43,479 nucleotides of DNA, taken from positions 1 through 43,479 of the forward strand of contig JALCRK010000031.1 of NCBI GenBank assembly GCA_022652485.1, written 5' to 3'. The notes beneath the pieces were generated by a model. It made no database searches and was not told the origin of the DNA. It saw only the letters and a list, made by a program, of their open reading frames with translations. Made by a program: the position numbers and the translations under genes. Every line of letters starts with the position of its first letter. The first letter of the stretch is position 1. Below, one piece after another: positions 8,008-17,169 of the stretch. This DNA comes from Sphingobium sp. Lineage in GTDB: Bacteria > Pseudomonadota > Alphaproteobacteria > Sphingomonadales > Sphingomonadaceae.

Positions 8008-10002
8008 ATGGCCGCAACCAAAATTCTCTGGGGACAGATCCTCGCTGTGTTCATGCTCGTGCTGACTGGTATCTGGGGTGCAACACAGTGGACCGCTTCC
8101 GCTCTAGCTTACCAGCCGGAACTGGGCTCGCCTTGGTTCATGCTGCTGGGTTGGCCAGTCTACCGGCCTTACGACTTCTTCTGGTGGTGGTTCAGCTACG
8201 ACGCCTATGCGCCGCACATCTTCGAAACCGGCGGGCTCATCGCCGTCACCGGCGGCTTTGCCTCGATCATCGCTGCCATCTCCATGTCAGTCTGGCGCGC
8301 CCGTGAGATGAAAACAGCCGCGACCTACGGCACAGCACGTTGGGCCAACCGGCAGGAGATCCAGGAGGCTGGACTGCTCGACGACAAGGGCGTCGTGCTC
8401 GGCCAGTTCAATAACCAATATATTCGCCATGACGGGCCAGAGCATGTGCTGTGCTTTGCCCCGACCCGCACCGGCAAGGGTGTTGGGCTTGTCATACCAA
8501 CGCTGCTTACCTGGCCTGGTTCAGCCATCGTCCATGACATCAAGGGCGAGAACTGGACGCTGACTGCGGGCTATCGCTCTAGCTTCAGCCGCGTGCTGCT
8601 GTTCGATCCGACCAATGCGGATTCCGCAGCCTACAACCCACTGCTCGAAGTGCGTCGCGGTGTCTGCGAGGTGCGCGATGTCCAGAATGTCGCCGACGTG
8701 TTGGTCGATCCCGAAGGCAGTCTTGAAAAGCGCAACCATTGGGAGAAGACCAGCCATTCGTTGCTCGTTGGCGCGATCCTGCATGTTCTCTATGCCGAGC
8801 CCGACAAGACACTGGCTGGCGTCGCCGCATTCCTGTCCGATCCGAAGCGCTCGTTTGAATCCACGCTCGCGGCGATGATGATGACAGCCCATCTCGGCGA
8901 TGACGGTGTTCATCCCGTCGTCGCCAGTGCCGCGCGCGAACTGCTCAACAAATCCGAGAATGAAAGGTCGGGCGTGCTCTCGACCGCCATGTCGTTCCTC
9001 GGCCTCTACCGCGATCCCGTCGTCGCGCAGGTGACGCGGCAATGCGATTGGCGGATAGCCGATCTGGTCGATGCCAAACGGCCAACCACACTCTATCTGG
9101 TCATTCCGCCATCGGATATCAGCCGCACTAAACCGCTCATCCGGTTGCTACTCAATCAGATCGGCCGCAGACTAACCGAAGAGTTGGCCCCCGATGCCAA
9201 GCGCCAGCGTGTGCTCATCATGCTCGACGAATTCCCGGCACTCGGACGACTCGATTTCTTCGAAAGCGCGCTGGCGTTCATGGCGGGCTATGGCCTTAAA
9301 GCCTTTCTCATCGCCCAGTCCCTCAACCAGATCGAGCATGCCTACGGCCAGAACAACGCAATCCTCGACAATTGCCATGTCCGGGTCTGCTTTGCGACCA
9401 ATGATGAACGCACCGCCAAGCGTGTGTCGGAATCGCTAGGCACAGCGACGGAGCTGCGCGCCATGAAGAACTACGCCGGGCACCGGCTCTCCCCTTGGCT
9501 GGGCCATCTGATGATTTCGAAATCAGAGACTGCCCGGTCATTGCTCACACCCGGAGAAATTCAGGAGCTTCCCAAGACCGATGAGATTGTCATGATGGCG
9601 GGCGCCCATCCCATTCGGGCAAAGAAGGCCCAGTATTTCCGGGACAAGCGGCTGTCCGCCCGTGTGCTGACACCGCCAAAAGTTCGTGCAGCCTCCAAAG
9701 AGATGAGCGCAACGCACGATTGGCTGGGCTTGATCGCGAAGATGCCTGCAGAAGCGAAGCGCGGTCCGAAGCGGAAGGGCGAACATGACACTGATCCGCA
9801 CAACGCCGGCATACGCACCGAACCTGAATTGCCGATCCATGAAGACATCGCCCCACCGCCAAAATCCGTTGCGAGGGAGTTCGACTTTGATCGCGATGAG
9901 CAGAATGACGACGACGTGGCGCGCAATCGCCGCCTGCAGGACCGGATGCGCGGCAATGCAAGGCGGGCTTCGCTCGATCCAGGCGATGGAATAGAATTAT
10001 GA
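8008..10002 (+). CDS. traG: TraG/VirD4 type IV coupling protein
   Basis: A 664-residue inner-membrane ATPase that links the relaxosome to the secretion channel. Two N-terminal membrane segments (about residues 8-28 and 73-95) are followed by the Walker A motif APTRTGKGVG near residue 150 and Walker B VLIMLDEFPALG near 401. KTAATYGTARWANRQEI and CFATNDERTAKRVSESLG are typical of TraG. The C-terminal 80 residues are charged and probably disordered. The ATG at 8008 is preferred over 7978 because AAAGGAGAA stands just before it. The stop overlaps the start of the following ribbon-helix-helix gene by ATGA. The region upstream resembles the region upstream of trbB. Confidence 0.92.
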   Translation: MAATKILWGQILAVFMLVLTGIWGATQWTASALAYQPELGSPWFMLLGWPVYRPYDFFWWWFSYDAYAPHIFETGGLIAVTGGFASIIAAISMSVWRAREMKTAATYGTARWANRQEIQEAGLLDDKGVVLGQFNNQYIRHDGPEHVLCFAPTRTGKGVGLVIPTLLTWPGSAIVHDIKGENWTLTAGYRSSFSRVLLFDPTNADSAAYNPLLEVRRGVCEVRDVQNVADVLVDPEGSLEKRNHWEKTSHSLLVGAILHVLYAEPDKTLAGVAAFLSDPKRSFESTLAAMMMTAHLGDDGVHPVVASAARELLNKSENERSGVLSTAMSFLGLYRDPVVAQVTRQCDWRIADLVDAKRPTTLYLVIPPSDISRTKPLIRLLLNQIGRRLTEELAPDAKRQRVLIMLDEFPALGRLDFFESALAFMAGYGLKAFLIAQSLNQIEHAYGQNNAILDNCHVRVCFATNDERTAKRVSESLGTATELRAMKNYAGHRLSPWLGHLMISKSETARSLLTPGEIQELPKTDEIVMMAGAHPIRAKKAQYFRDKRLSARVLTPPKVRAASKEMSATHDWLGLIAKMPAEAKRGPKRKGEHDTDPHNAGIRTEPELPIHEDIAPPPKSVAREFDFDRDEQNDDDVARNRRLQDRMRGNARRASLDPGDGIEL

Positions 10003-10412
10003 AATCCGGCAACCGCATCAAGCACACATTCCGTTTGCCGCCGGACATCTCGCAACAACTCGCTGAGTTCGCGATCCGGAAACGCGCGACACAGGCATCA
10101 ATCGTCGAGACCGCCATTGCGTCGTTCCTGTCGCCAGATGGGTCAGAACGGATGGAGGCTGCCGTCACAAGGCGGCTTGACCGCCTAACCAAGCAGAATG
10201 AGCGGCTTGAATTTCAAATTGAGGTAACGAACGAGACGTTGGCTCTGTTCGTGCGTTTCTGGCTCACTGCAAATCCGCCGCTACCTGAATCCGCAAGGGC
10301 TGCGGCGCAAGCACAGGGAAAAGAGCGCTACGAAGGCTTTATCGAGGCACTGGCGCGGAAGCTGGAATCGGGCTCGCATCTGGTCGACGATTTGCACAGC
10401 GGGAGGCGCTGA
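9999..10412 (+). CDS. CopG-like ribbon-helix-helix protein
   Basis: A 137-residue protein with an N-terminal ribbon-helix-helix: a short strand (IKHTFRLP) and two helices (PDISQQLAEFAIRKRA, then QASIVETAIASFL). Residues 50-75 form a heptad-like helix (RRLDRLTKQNERLEFQIEV), suggesting oligomerisation. It starts within the traG stop codon (ATGA), so the two are translationally coupled. This position is conserved in related ICEs, and such proteins act as transfer-gene repressors or relaxosome accessory factors. It is also the nearest candidate to bind the paired palindromes 40-90 bp beyond its stop. That link is inferred. Confidence 0.78.
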   Translation: MKSGNRIKHTFRLPPDISQQLAEFAIRKRATQASIVETAIASFLSPDGSERMEAAVTRRLDRLTKQNERLEFQIEVTNETLALFVRFWLTANPPLPESARAAAQAQGKERYEGFIEALARKLESGSHLVDDLHSGRR

Positions 10413-10453
10413 ACAATCATGGCCGGGTCGCTGGTCGGTCTTTCCATACCTCG

Positions 10454-10501
10454 TTGTGATTGATATTCACAAAGTGTCATTCCTGTGATAGATTTTCACA
10501 A
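10454..10501. promoter_or_regulatory. Two operator-like palindromes upstream of fic
   Basis: Two copies of TGTGA-N7-TCACA lie at 10455-10471 and 10484-10500; the first extends to 6-bp arms (TTGTGA and TCACAA, 10454-10472). The spacers are similar too (TTGATAT and TAGATTT). Start-to-start distance is 29 bp, just under three helical turns, which suits cooperative binding on one DNA face. The half-sites resemble CRP/FNR sites, but the spacer is one base longer than the CRP consensus. They lie in the 150-bp gap before fic and are likely operators for it. Confidence 0.6.
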
Positions 10502-10562
10502 TCGGTGAACTGGATTCGCAGCGGGCCATGACCCCGGTGAGAGTTTTTCGCAAAGGATGCCT

Positions 10563-12104
10563 ATGGGTGATTGGCCCTCACAAGCGGTGAACAATTTTCG
10601 CGCAAAGGCATTGCCTGAGCGCGCAACGCCGGTTGGCTACGCCGCCTTGATAGCCGCTTATGATCTCGCGCTGCCGCTGCCGCCGCGCCTCGCTGCCATT
10701 GCCGAGCGCCATCACCCGGTCACAACGGCTGAGTGGATAATGTTCACACCGCGCCACCGCCCCGAACCAAGTCTGGCCGGTCACCTCACTTTCGCAATCA
10801 AGTGGGAGGGTATCGATCTCTCCATCCTTGCCCGTCTCTTCCAAACAGTCGAACCCGGCGCGGTCGCCGATCTTGTTCGGGCAACGCCGACGGGGGCGTT
10901 TGCGCGCAGGATATGGTTTCTTTATGAATGGCTGACCGGACAAGCATTGGATGTCCCCGATGCCGGCAAAGTCCGCACCGTCTCGGTCGTTGATCCAGAA
11001 CAGCAATTTGCCTTGGATCAAGGTGAGCCCTCGCCGCGCCACCGGGTCTTGAACAACCTGCCCGGCACACCAAGCTTCTGCCCGATGATCCGCCGATCGG
11101 CAGTCCTGGTCGAAGCCGCTGCAAAGAAGCTTGATGCACGCGCGCGTGCCCAAATTGGCCGCGTGCGCCCCGATCTTATCGCACGCGCTGCCGCTTTTCT
11201 GCTGCTCAACGACTCCAAATCCTCTTTTGCTATCGAAGGTGAGCGCCCGTCAGGAACCCGTGCCGTCAGATGGGGGCAAGCCATTGCCGAAGCTGGCAAC
11301 ACGCAACTGAGCTTGTCGGAGTTTGACCGCCTTCAACGCATTGTCATTGGCGACGCGCGATTTGTGCGTCTGGGCCTGCGCGATGAAGGCGGCTTTGTTG
11401 GGGTGCATGACCGCGAAACGGGTGACCCCATTCCCGACCATATCAGCGCCCGCGCGCAAGACCTTCCGGATCTCATTGCGGGCCTTGCCGATTTTGCCGC
11501 ACGCGCGCAGTCGGGCGGCTTTGATCCCGTCGCCACGGCAGCTGCGCTCGCCTTCGGGTTCGTCTATATCCACCCTTATGTTGACGGAAATGGTCGGCTT
11601 CACCGCTGGCTCATCCATCACGCACTCGCAGCCGCGAACTATAATCCCCCCGGACTCGTTTTCCCCGTCAGCGCTGCGATCCTCAGACGCCTTGATGATT
11701 ACCGTATTGTACTCGAAACCTACTCTCGGCCACTGTTGCCGGAAATCGAATGGCAGCGGACGGCAAAGGGCAATGTCGAGGTGCTGAACGACACTGCTGC
11801 ATTTTATCGCTATTTCGATGCAACCGCGCATACGGAATTCCTCTACGCCTGCGTCGAACAGACGATCATGGAAGACCTTCCTGCGGAAGTGGCCTTTCTC
11901 GAAGCGTTTGATCGCTTCGCCCAGGAAGTCCAGGAAATCGTCGATATGCCGACCGACCGGGTCGAACTTTTGCAGAAGTTCCTTCAGCAAAATGATGGCA
12001 CACTTTCGCAGCGTGCGAGAACGCGCGAATTTGCAGCGTTGACGGACGAAGAGGTGCAACGCGTCGAACAGCTCTATAGTGACACATTCGAGATCGCGCG
12101 ATGA
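10563..12104 (+). CDS. Fic-family AMP-transferase-like protein with inhibitory motif
   Basis: A 513-residue Fic protein. The catalytic loop HPYVDGNGRLHR (residues 337-348) keeps the histidine and all residues of the HPFxDGNGRxxR signature, with Tyr for Phe, as many active members have. Upstream, SFAIEG at 221-226 fits the inhibitory-helix motif (S/T)xxxE(G/N), so this looks like a self-inhibited class II enzyme. Such enzymes transfer AMP, or another nucleotide moiety, to hydroxyl groups of target proteins. The N-terminal 170 residues and C-terminal 120 residues are additional domains without a recognised motif. The ATG at 10563 is chosen because AAAGGA is too close to the ATG at 10557. No separate antitoxin gene is seen. 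It interrupts the usual order traG - ribbon-helix-helix - trbB, so it looks like an insertion into the transfer module. Target and role are unknown. Confidence 0.85.
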   Translation: MGDWPSQAVNNFRAKALPERATPVGYAALIAAYDLALPLPPRLAAIAERHHPVTTAEWIMFTPRHRPEPSLAGHLTFAIKWEGIDLSILARLFQTVEPGAVADLVRATPTGAFARRIWFLYEWLTGQALDVPDAGKVRTVSVVDPEQQFALDQGEPSPRHRVLNNLPGTPSFCPMIRRSAVLVEAAAKKLDARARAQIGRVRPDLIARAAAFLLLNDSKSSFAIEGERPSGTRAVRWGQAIAEAGNTQLSLSEFDRLQRIVIGDARFVRLGLRDEGGFVGVHDRETGDPIPDHISARAQDLPDLIAGLADFAARAQSGGFDPVATAAALAFGFVYIHPYVDGNGRLHRWLIHHALAAANYNPPGLVFPVSAAILRRLDDYRIVLETYSRPLLPEIEWQRTAKGNVEVLNDTAAFYRYFDATAHTEFLYACVEQTIMEDLPAEVAFLEAFDRFAQEVQEIVDMPTDRVELLQKFLQQNDGTLSQRARTREFAALTDEEVQRVEQLYSDTFEIAR

Positions 12105-12337
12105 GCACCGCGCGCACATATCACCACCCTCGTATAGCCGCAGAATCACAACGACACTGCCACCGAGCGGCATAAAAGCAGTTCCTGCTCAGACTGAGAG
12201 ACCAGCCGCCTCTTTCTCCCTTTTCGCCATACTACGCTGACCGCAAAAGGCTGTTGCCTTACCGCTGACTAATGTCCTTTTGATCCGCCTCGCGGGCACA
12301 GCCGATGGTCGGATGCCTCGCAGACACGAGGCATTTC
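12105..12337. promoter_or_regulatory. Leader region of the trb operon
   Basis: A 233-bp gap without a convincing gene. The stretch 12219-12238 (CCTTTTCGCCATACTACGCT) agrees at 16 of 20 positions with 7922-7941 upstream of traG. Both are followed 30-40 bases later by CTAATG or CCAATG. A shared promoter or operator for the two transfer units is the simplest reading. ACGAGG precedes the chosen trbB start. Confidence 0.4.
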
Positions 12338-13321
12338 ATGAGCGTCATCCCGATCCGGTCCGAAGCCTCATCGCGCGGCGCGCGCATGCTGCGCACAGCC
12401 CTCGGGCCGGAAATAGCGGCATGGCTTGAAGACGCCTCGGTGATCGAGGTCATGCTCAATCCCGACGGGCGGCTTTGGATCGACCGGCTGGGAGCCGGAA
12501 TCGCCGATACGGGAAGCGGGATGTCCGCTGCCGATGGCGAGCGGATCATCCGGCTGGTTGCGCATCATGTCGGGGCCGAGGTCCATGCCAAAGCACCGCG
12601 GGTATCGGCAGAGCTTCCCGATAAGGGCGAGCGGTTCGAGGGGCTTTTGCCTCCGGTCGTGGCTGCACCCAGTTTCGCGATCCGCAAGCCTGCCGTCGCG
12701 GTGTTCACGCTCACGGATTATGTCGCGGCGGAGATCATGTCTGCCTGGCAGGCCGAGGCGCTGATTGACGCGGTTGCTGCCCGCAAGAACATCCTGGTCG
12801 CCGGCGGAACCTCGACGGGCAAAACCACGCTCACCAACGCACTGCTCGCCGAAGTTGCAAAGACCGACGACCGAGTCGTCCTGATCGAGGACACGCGCGA
12901 GCTTCAGTGCGCCGCGCCTAACCTCGTGTCACTGCGCACCAAAGATGGCGTTGCAACGCTCTCCGACCTGGTCCGCTCCGCACTGCGCCTGCGGCCCGAC
13001 CGTATTCCCATCGGTGAGGTGCGCGGTGCCGAGGCGCTCGACCTCTTGAAAGCTTGGGGCACTGGCCACCCCGGCGGCGTGGGCACCATTCATGCCGGAT
13101 CGGCGCTCGGCACGCTGCGGCGGATGGAGCAGCTGATCCAGGAGAGCGTGGTCACAGTGCCGCGCGCGCTCATCGCCGAGACCATCAACGTCATCGCCGT
13201 GCTGGTCCGCGACGGCACCGGCAGGCGGCTGGCCGAACTCGCTCAAGTCACCGGGCTCGATGATCGAGGCGACTACCTGATCCTTCCCATCACCCCCCAA
13301 ACCAAAGGAGTTATCTCGTGA
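12338..13321 (+). CDS. trbB: TrbB/VirB11 secretion ATPase
   Basis: A 327-residue hexameric ATPase of the VirB11 type that powers pilus assembly and substrate transfer. The Walker A motif [15 protein letters not shown] lies near residues 152-166, followed by the Asp box LIEDTREL and a late histidine motif [16 protein letters not shown]. The N-terminal domain ([20 protein letters not shown]) is typical of TrbB. The ATG at 12338 fits the family N-terminus and has ACGAGG upstream; the in-frame ATG at 12305 adds eleven unrelated residues. It heads the trb operon, and its stop overlaps the GTG of trbC. Confidence 0.92.
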   Translation: MSVIPIRSEASSRGARMLRTALGPEIAAWLEDASVIEVMLNPDGRLWIDRLGAGIADTGSGMSAADGERIIRLVAHHVGAEVHAKAPRVSAELPDKGERFEGLLPPVVAAPSFAIRKPAVAVFTLTDYVAAEIMSAWQAEALIDAVAARKNILVAGGTSTGKTTLTNALLAEVAKTDDRVVLIEDTRELQCAAPNLVSLRTKDGVATLSDLVRSALRLRPDRIPIGEVRGAEALDLLKAWGTGHPGGVGTIHAGSALGTLRRMEQLIQESVVTVPRALIAETINVIAVLVRDGTGRRLAELAQVTGLDDRGDYLILPITPQTKGVIS

Positions 13322-13650
13322 TCCAGACACTTACTCGCGCCCGTGCACGCCTGTCCGCCGCCATGCTCGGCGGCTTCGTTGCCCTTTCCGTCGCCACGCC
13401 TGCCCATGCGGCGGGCTCGTCGATGCCGTGGGAGGCGCCTCTTCAGTCGATCCTTGAATCGATCCAGGGGCCGGTCGCCAAGATCGTGGCGGTCATGATC
13501 ATCATCGCCACCGGTCTGGCGCTCGCCTTCGGCGATACGTCGGGCGGCGCGCGGCGGATGATCCAGATCGTGTTTGGCCTCTCGATCGCCTTTGCCGCCT
13601 CGTCCTTCTTCCTGTCGTTCTTCTCGTTCGGCGGCGGAGCGCTGGTCTGA
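13318..13650 (+). CDS. trbC: TrbC/VirB2 pilin
   Basis: A 110-residue prepilin. A long signal peptide (about residues 1-32, ending THAHAAG-like at ATPAHAAG) is followed by two hydrophobic segments (about 54-72 and 84-102) separated by a short polar loop with DTSGGARR, as in VirB2 and TrbC. The mature product should be a small, two-helix pilin processed by leader peptidase and then by TraF, which is encoded upstream. It starts with GTG overlapping the trbB stop and ends overlapping the trbD start, so coupling is tight. Confidence 0.87.
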   Translation: MIQTLTRARARLSAAMLGGFVALSVATPAHAAGSSMPWEAPLQSILESIQGPVAKIVAVMIIIATGLALAFGDTSGGARRMIQIVFGLSIAFAASSFFLSFFSFGGGALV

Positions 13651-13925
13651 TGGAGGCCGCACCGCCCGAAGCCGTGCCGGGCTTTGTCGTCCCGGTTCAC
13701 CGCGCGCTGACCGAGCATATCTTGCTCGGCGGCGCACCGCGGGGCCTTGCGATCGCGAATGCGACGCTGGCCGCGGCGATCGGGCTGGGCCTGCGCCTGT
13801 GGATCGCCGGCGTCGTGATCTTCGCGCTCGGCCACATGGTTTCGGTCTGGGCGGCACGGCGCGATCCTCAATTCGTCGATGTCGCGCGGCGGCATCTGCG
13901 CTTTCCCACCTATCTGAGGGTTTGA
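13650..13925 (+). CDS. trbD: TrbD/VirB3 inner-membrane protein
   Basis: A 91-residue VirB3-type protein. The N-terminal VPVHRALTEHILLGGAPRGLAI is the conserved TrbD opening, followed by one or two membrane segments (about residues 35-67) and a short basic tail ending RFPTYLRV. VirB3 proteins associate with the VirB4 ATPase, and its gene, trbE, starts four bases downstream. The start ATG overlaps the last base of the trbC stop. Confidence 0.88.
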   Translation: MEAAPPEAVPGFVVPVHRALTEHILLGGAPRGLAIANATLAAAIGLGLRLWIAGVVIFALGHMVSVWAARRDPQFVDVARRHLRFPTYLRV

Positions 13926-13929
13926 GCCG

Positions 13930-16401
13930 ATGCTCTCGCTTCGCGAATATCGTAACAAGGCCGACCGTCTCGCGGACTTCCTCCCCTGGGCGGTGTTGGT
14001 CGCACCCGGCGTCGTGCTCAACAAGGACGGCAGCTTCCAGCGCTCGGCCCGCTTTCGCGGTCCCGATCTCGATAGTGCCACGCCTGCCGAATTGATCGCG
14101 ACAACCGCGCGGCTCAACAGCGCGCTGCGGCGGCTGGGTTCGGGCTGGGCGATTTTCGTCGAGGCCGTGCGCCGACCGGCGCTGGACTATCCCGACAGCG
14201 ACTTTCCCGATCCTGCTTCGGCGCTGGTCGAGCGTGAGCGCGCTGCGCAGTTTGCCGAAGAAGGCGCGCATTTCGAGAGCGGCTATTTCCTGACGTTGTT
14301 GTGGATGCCGCCCGCCGAGGACGCCGCGCGCGCAGAAAGCTGGCTGTATGAGGGCAAGGCCGAGAAAGGCATCAACGCACGCGAGCTGCTCGACCTCTTC
14401 ATCGACCGCACCGATCGGTTGTTGCGGTTGGTCGAAGGGTTCGTGCCCGAAGTTTTCTGGCTCGATGACAGCGAGACGCTGACCTATCTACACAGCTGCA
14501 TTTCGACCCGCAGCCACCGGGTTCGCGTTCCCGAAACCCCGATGCACCTCGACGCGCTACTGGCTGATGAGCCGCTCACTGGCGGACTCGAACCGCGCCT
14601 CGGTCGCGCCCATCTGCGCACGCTGACGGTGGTCGGTTTTCCCAGCAGCACCTTCCCGGGCCTGCTCGATGAACTCAACCGGCTCGCCTTCGGCTATCGC
14701 TGGTCAACCCGCGCGGTAATGCTCGACAAGACCGATGCGACCAAACTGACCGCCAAGATCCGGCGGCAATGGTTCGCCAAGCGCAAGTCGGTCGCCGCGA
14801 TCCTCAAGGAGGTGATGACCAACGAGGCCTCGACGCTGCTCGACAGCGACGCGTCGAACAAGGCCGCCGATGCCGATGCGGCACTGCAGGAGCTTGGCGC
14901 GGACCATGTCGGTCAGGCCTATGTCACCGCCACCGTTACCGTCTGGGACGAGGATCCAGCACTGGCAGCCGAAAAGCTGCGCCTCGTCGAGAAGGTCATC
15001 CAGGGCCGCGACTTCACCGTGACCGTCGAAGGCATGAACGCGGTCGAGGCCTGGCTCGGTTCGCTCCCCGGCCATGTCTACGCCAATGTCCGCACATCGC
15101 CGATTTCCACGCTCAACCTTGCCCACATGATCCCCCTCTCAGCTGTGTGGGCCGGGCCGGAACGGGACGAGCACTTCCACGCCCCACCGCTCTTCTATGC
15201 GCGGACCGAAGGTTCGACACCGTTCCGGTTTTCGCTTCACGTCGGCGACGTCGGCCACACCCTAATCGTCGGGCCAACGGGTGCGGGCAAGTCGGTGCTG
15301 CTGGCGCTGATGGCGCTACAGTTCCGCCGCTACAATCGCGCCCAGGTCTTCGCCTTCGATTTCGGTGGCTCGATCCGCGCGGCCGCGCTCGCCTGCGGTG
15401 GTGACTGGCAGGATTTGGGCAATTCGTTGACCGGTTCTGGCCTTTCCGAAGACAGTGCTGGCGCAGTGCTGTTGCAACCGCTGGCGCGGATCGATGAACC
15501 TGCCGAACGCAATTGGGCGGCCGAATGGCTGCAGGCGATTCTCACGTCTGAAGGCGTGACCGTAGATCCCGCCACCAAGGAGCATCTCTGGTCGGCGCTG
15601 ACCTCGCTTGCCACTGCGCCGGTCGCCGAGCGAACGCTAACCGGGCTGGCCGTGCTGCTCCAGTCGCAGGCATTGAAGCAGGCGCTGGCGCCCTACTGCA
15701 TCGGCGGACCATTCGGGCGGTTGCTTGATGCCGAGTTTGAACATCTCGGCGAAGCGAGCTTCCAGGCTTTCGAGACCGAAGGCCTGACTGGATCGGCGGC
15801 CGCGCCTGCCGTGCTCTCCTACCTGTTCCACCGTATCGAGGGACGGCTCGACGGCTCGCCAACGATGATCATCATCGACGAGGGCTGGCTGGTGCTTGAT
15901 AGTCCGGCCTTCGCCGCGCAGCTGCGCGAGTGGCTGAAAACGCTGCGTAAGAAGAACGCGAGCGTGGTCTTCGCGACGCAGAGCCTTGCTGACATCGAGA
16001 CGAGCGTGATCGCGCCAGCCATCATTGAAAGCTGCCCGACCCGCATTTTCCTGCCCAATGAGCGTGCGGTCGAGCCGCAGATTCTGTCGATTTACCGCCG
16101 CTTTGGGCTCAACGACCGGCAGATCGAAATCGTGGCGCGGGCGACCCCCAAGCGCGACTATTACTGCCAGTCGGCGCGCGGCAACCGGCTATTCGAGCTG
16201 GGCCTAGGTGAAGTCGCGCTCGTCTACACCGCCACCTCGTCGAAGACCGACCAGCTGGCGATTGCCGAACTCACCGAAGCGCACGGGACGGCAGGTTTTG
16301 CCGCAGCATGGCTGCGCCATCGCGGCCTCGCCTGGGCCGCCGACATGCTTCCGGCTCCTGTTTCCATTCACCCCGCCCAATTGGGCCAACCCAAGGAGTA
16401 A
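13930..16401 (+). CDS. trbE: TrbE/VirB4 secretion ATPase
   Basis: An 823-residue VirB4-type ATPase, close to the usual length of the family. The N-terminal part (LREYRNKADRLADFLPWAVL) is the VirB4 signature region. The C-terminal ATPase domain carries Walker A IVGPTGAGKSVLLALMA near residue 446 and Walker B TMIIIDEGWLVLD near 645, followed by KKNASVVFATQSLADIE. It energises pilus assembly and, with TrbB and TraG, substrate export at the inner membrane. No frame damage is seen. CCAAGGAG at its 3' end serves as the ribosome site of trbJ. Confidence 0.93.
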   Translation: MLSLREYRNKADRLADFLPWAVLVAPGVVLNKDGSFQRSARFRGPDLDSATPAELIATTARLNSALRRLGSGWAIFVEAVRRPALDYPDSDFPDPASALVERERAAQFAEEGAHFESGYFLTLLWMPPAEDAARAESWLYEGKAEKGINARELLDLFIDRTDRLLRLVEGFVPEVFWLDDSETLTYLHSCISTRSHRVRVPETPMHLDALLADEPLTGGLEPRLGRAHLRTLTVVGFPSSTFPGLLDELNRLAFGYRWSTRAVMLDKTDATKLTAKIRRQWFAKRKSVAAILKEVMTNEASTLLDSDASNKAADADAALQELGADHVGQAYVTATVTVWDEDPALAAEKLRLVEKVIQGRDFTVTVEGMNAVEAWLGSLPGHVYANVRTSPISTLNLAHMIPLSAVWAGPERDEHFHAPPLFYARTEGSTPFRFSLHVGDVGHTLIVGPTGAGKSVLLALMALQFRRYNRAQVFAFDFGGSIRAAALACGGDWQDLGNSLTGSGLSEDSAGAVLLQPLARIDEPAERNWAAEWLQAILTSEGVTVDPATKEHLWSALTSLATAPVAERTLTGLAVLLQSQALKQALAPYCIGGPFGRLLDAEFEHLGEASFQAFETEGLTGSAAAPAVLSYLFHRIEGRLDGSPTMIIIDEGWLVLDSPAFAAQLREWLKTLRKKNASVVFATQSLADIETSVIAPAIIESCPTRIFLPNERAVEPQILSIYRRFGLNDRQIEIVARATPKRDYYCQSARGNRLFELGLGEVALVYTATSSKTDQLAIAELTEAHGTAGFAAAWLRHRGLAWAADMLPAPVSIHPAQLGQPKE

Positions 16402-16406
16402 TGCCC

Positions 16407-17165
16407 ATGAAGTCCCCCCGTTATCGTGACGTACTTGCCGCCGGCGCGGTCGTGCTGTCGCTGACCGCCACCGCGCTCGTCCCCGCGCCAGCCTATGCGC
16501 AGTTCGGCGGGATCGTTTACGACCCCTCGAACTACTCGCAGAACATCCTGACTGCGGCGCGCACGCTTGAGCAGATCAACAACCAGATCCGCCAGCTGCA
16601 GAACCAGGCGACCTCGCTGATCAACGAAGCGCGCAACCTGCAATCGCTGCCACTGACCATGCTTGCACCGCTCCAGCAGCAAATTCAGCAAACGCAACAG
16701 TTGCTCGCCCGTGCGCAGGGCATTGCTTATGATGTCCAGCAAATCGAACGCGAGTTCGGCCGCCAGTACAAGGACATCGATCTGACCGGCAGCCAGCGCG
16801 CGATGGTCCAGGGTGCTGAGGAACGTTGGCGCGGTAGCGTAGCCGCGTTCGAGGATGCGCTCAAAGTTCAGGCCGGTGCGGTCAGCAACATCGAAGGTGC
16901 GCGAACTGCTGTGCAAAGCCTGGTCACCGCGAGCCAGTCGGCAACCGGCGCATTGCAGGCGGCCCAGGCCGGCAACCAGCTGCTGGCGCTTCAATCGCAG
17001 CAGCTCGCCGACCTGACCGCGACCGTGGCCAGCCTCGGCCGGGCGCAGTCACTCGATGCCGCCAATGCGGCAGCGGCCAAGGCGCAGGCCCGCGAACAGC
17101 TGCGGCGCTTTCTCGCGCCGGGACGCGGCTACGTCCCGACCACCGCCCAGATGTTCCGGAACTGA
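16407..17165 (+). CDS. trbJ: TrbJ/VirB5 periplasmic protein
   Basis: A 252-residue secreted VirB5-type protein, a minor pilus component thought to sit at the tip or in the periplasm. A signal peptide (about residues 1-31, ending PAPAYA) precedes FGGIVYDPSNYSQNILTAAR, the conserved TrbJ opening. The body is mostly helical with many Gln and Ala residues (QINNQIRQLQNQATSLINEA), which suggests coiled coils. The ATG at 16407 lies eight bases after AAGGAG and is preferred over the ATG at 16401, which is too close. Confidence 0.88.
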   Translation: MKSPRYRDVLAAGAVVLSLTATALVPAPAYAQFGGIVYDPSNYSQNILTAARTLEQINNQIRQLQNQATSLINEARNLQSLPLTMLAPLQQQIQQTQQLLARAQGIAYDVQQIEREFGRQYKDIDLTGSQRAMVQGAEERWRGSVAAFEDALKVQAGAVSNIEGARTAVQSLVTASQSATGALQAAQAGNQLLALQSQQLADLTATVASLGRAQSLDAANAAAAKAQAREQLRRFLAPGRGYVPTTAQMFRN

Positions 17166-17169
17166 GGCG

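Noticed and set aside
10419..10463. A 14-codon open frame (MAGSLVGLSIPRCD) before fic as a possible small antitoxin or leader peptide
   Set aside because: Too short and without a supporting ribosome site; it overlaps the first operator-like palindrome.
13273..14271. A 332-codon minus-strand frame opposite trbC-trbD-trbE
   Set aside because: Shadow of GC-rich coding sequence; the plus-strand trb genes are unmistakable.
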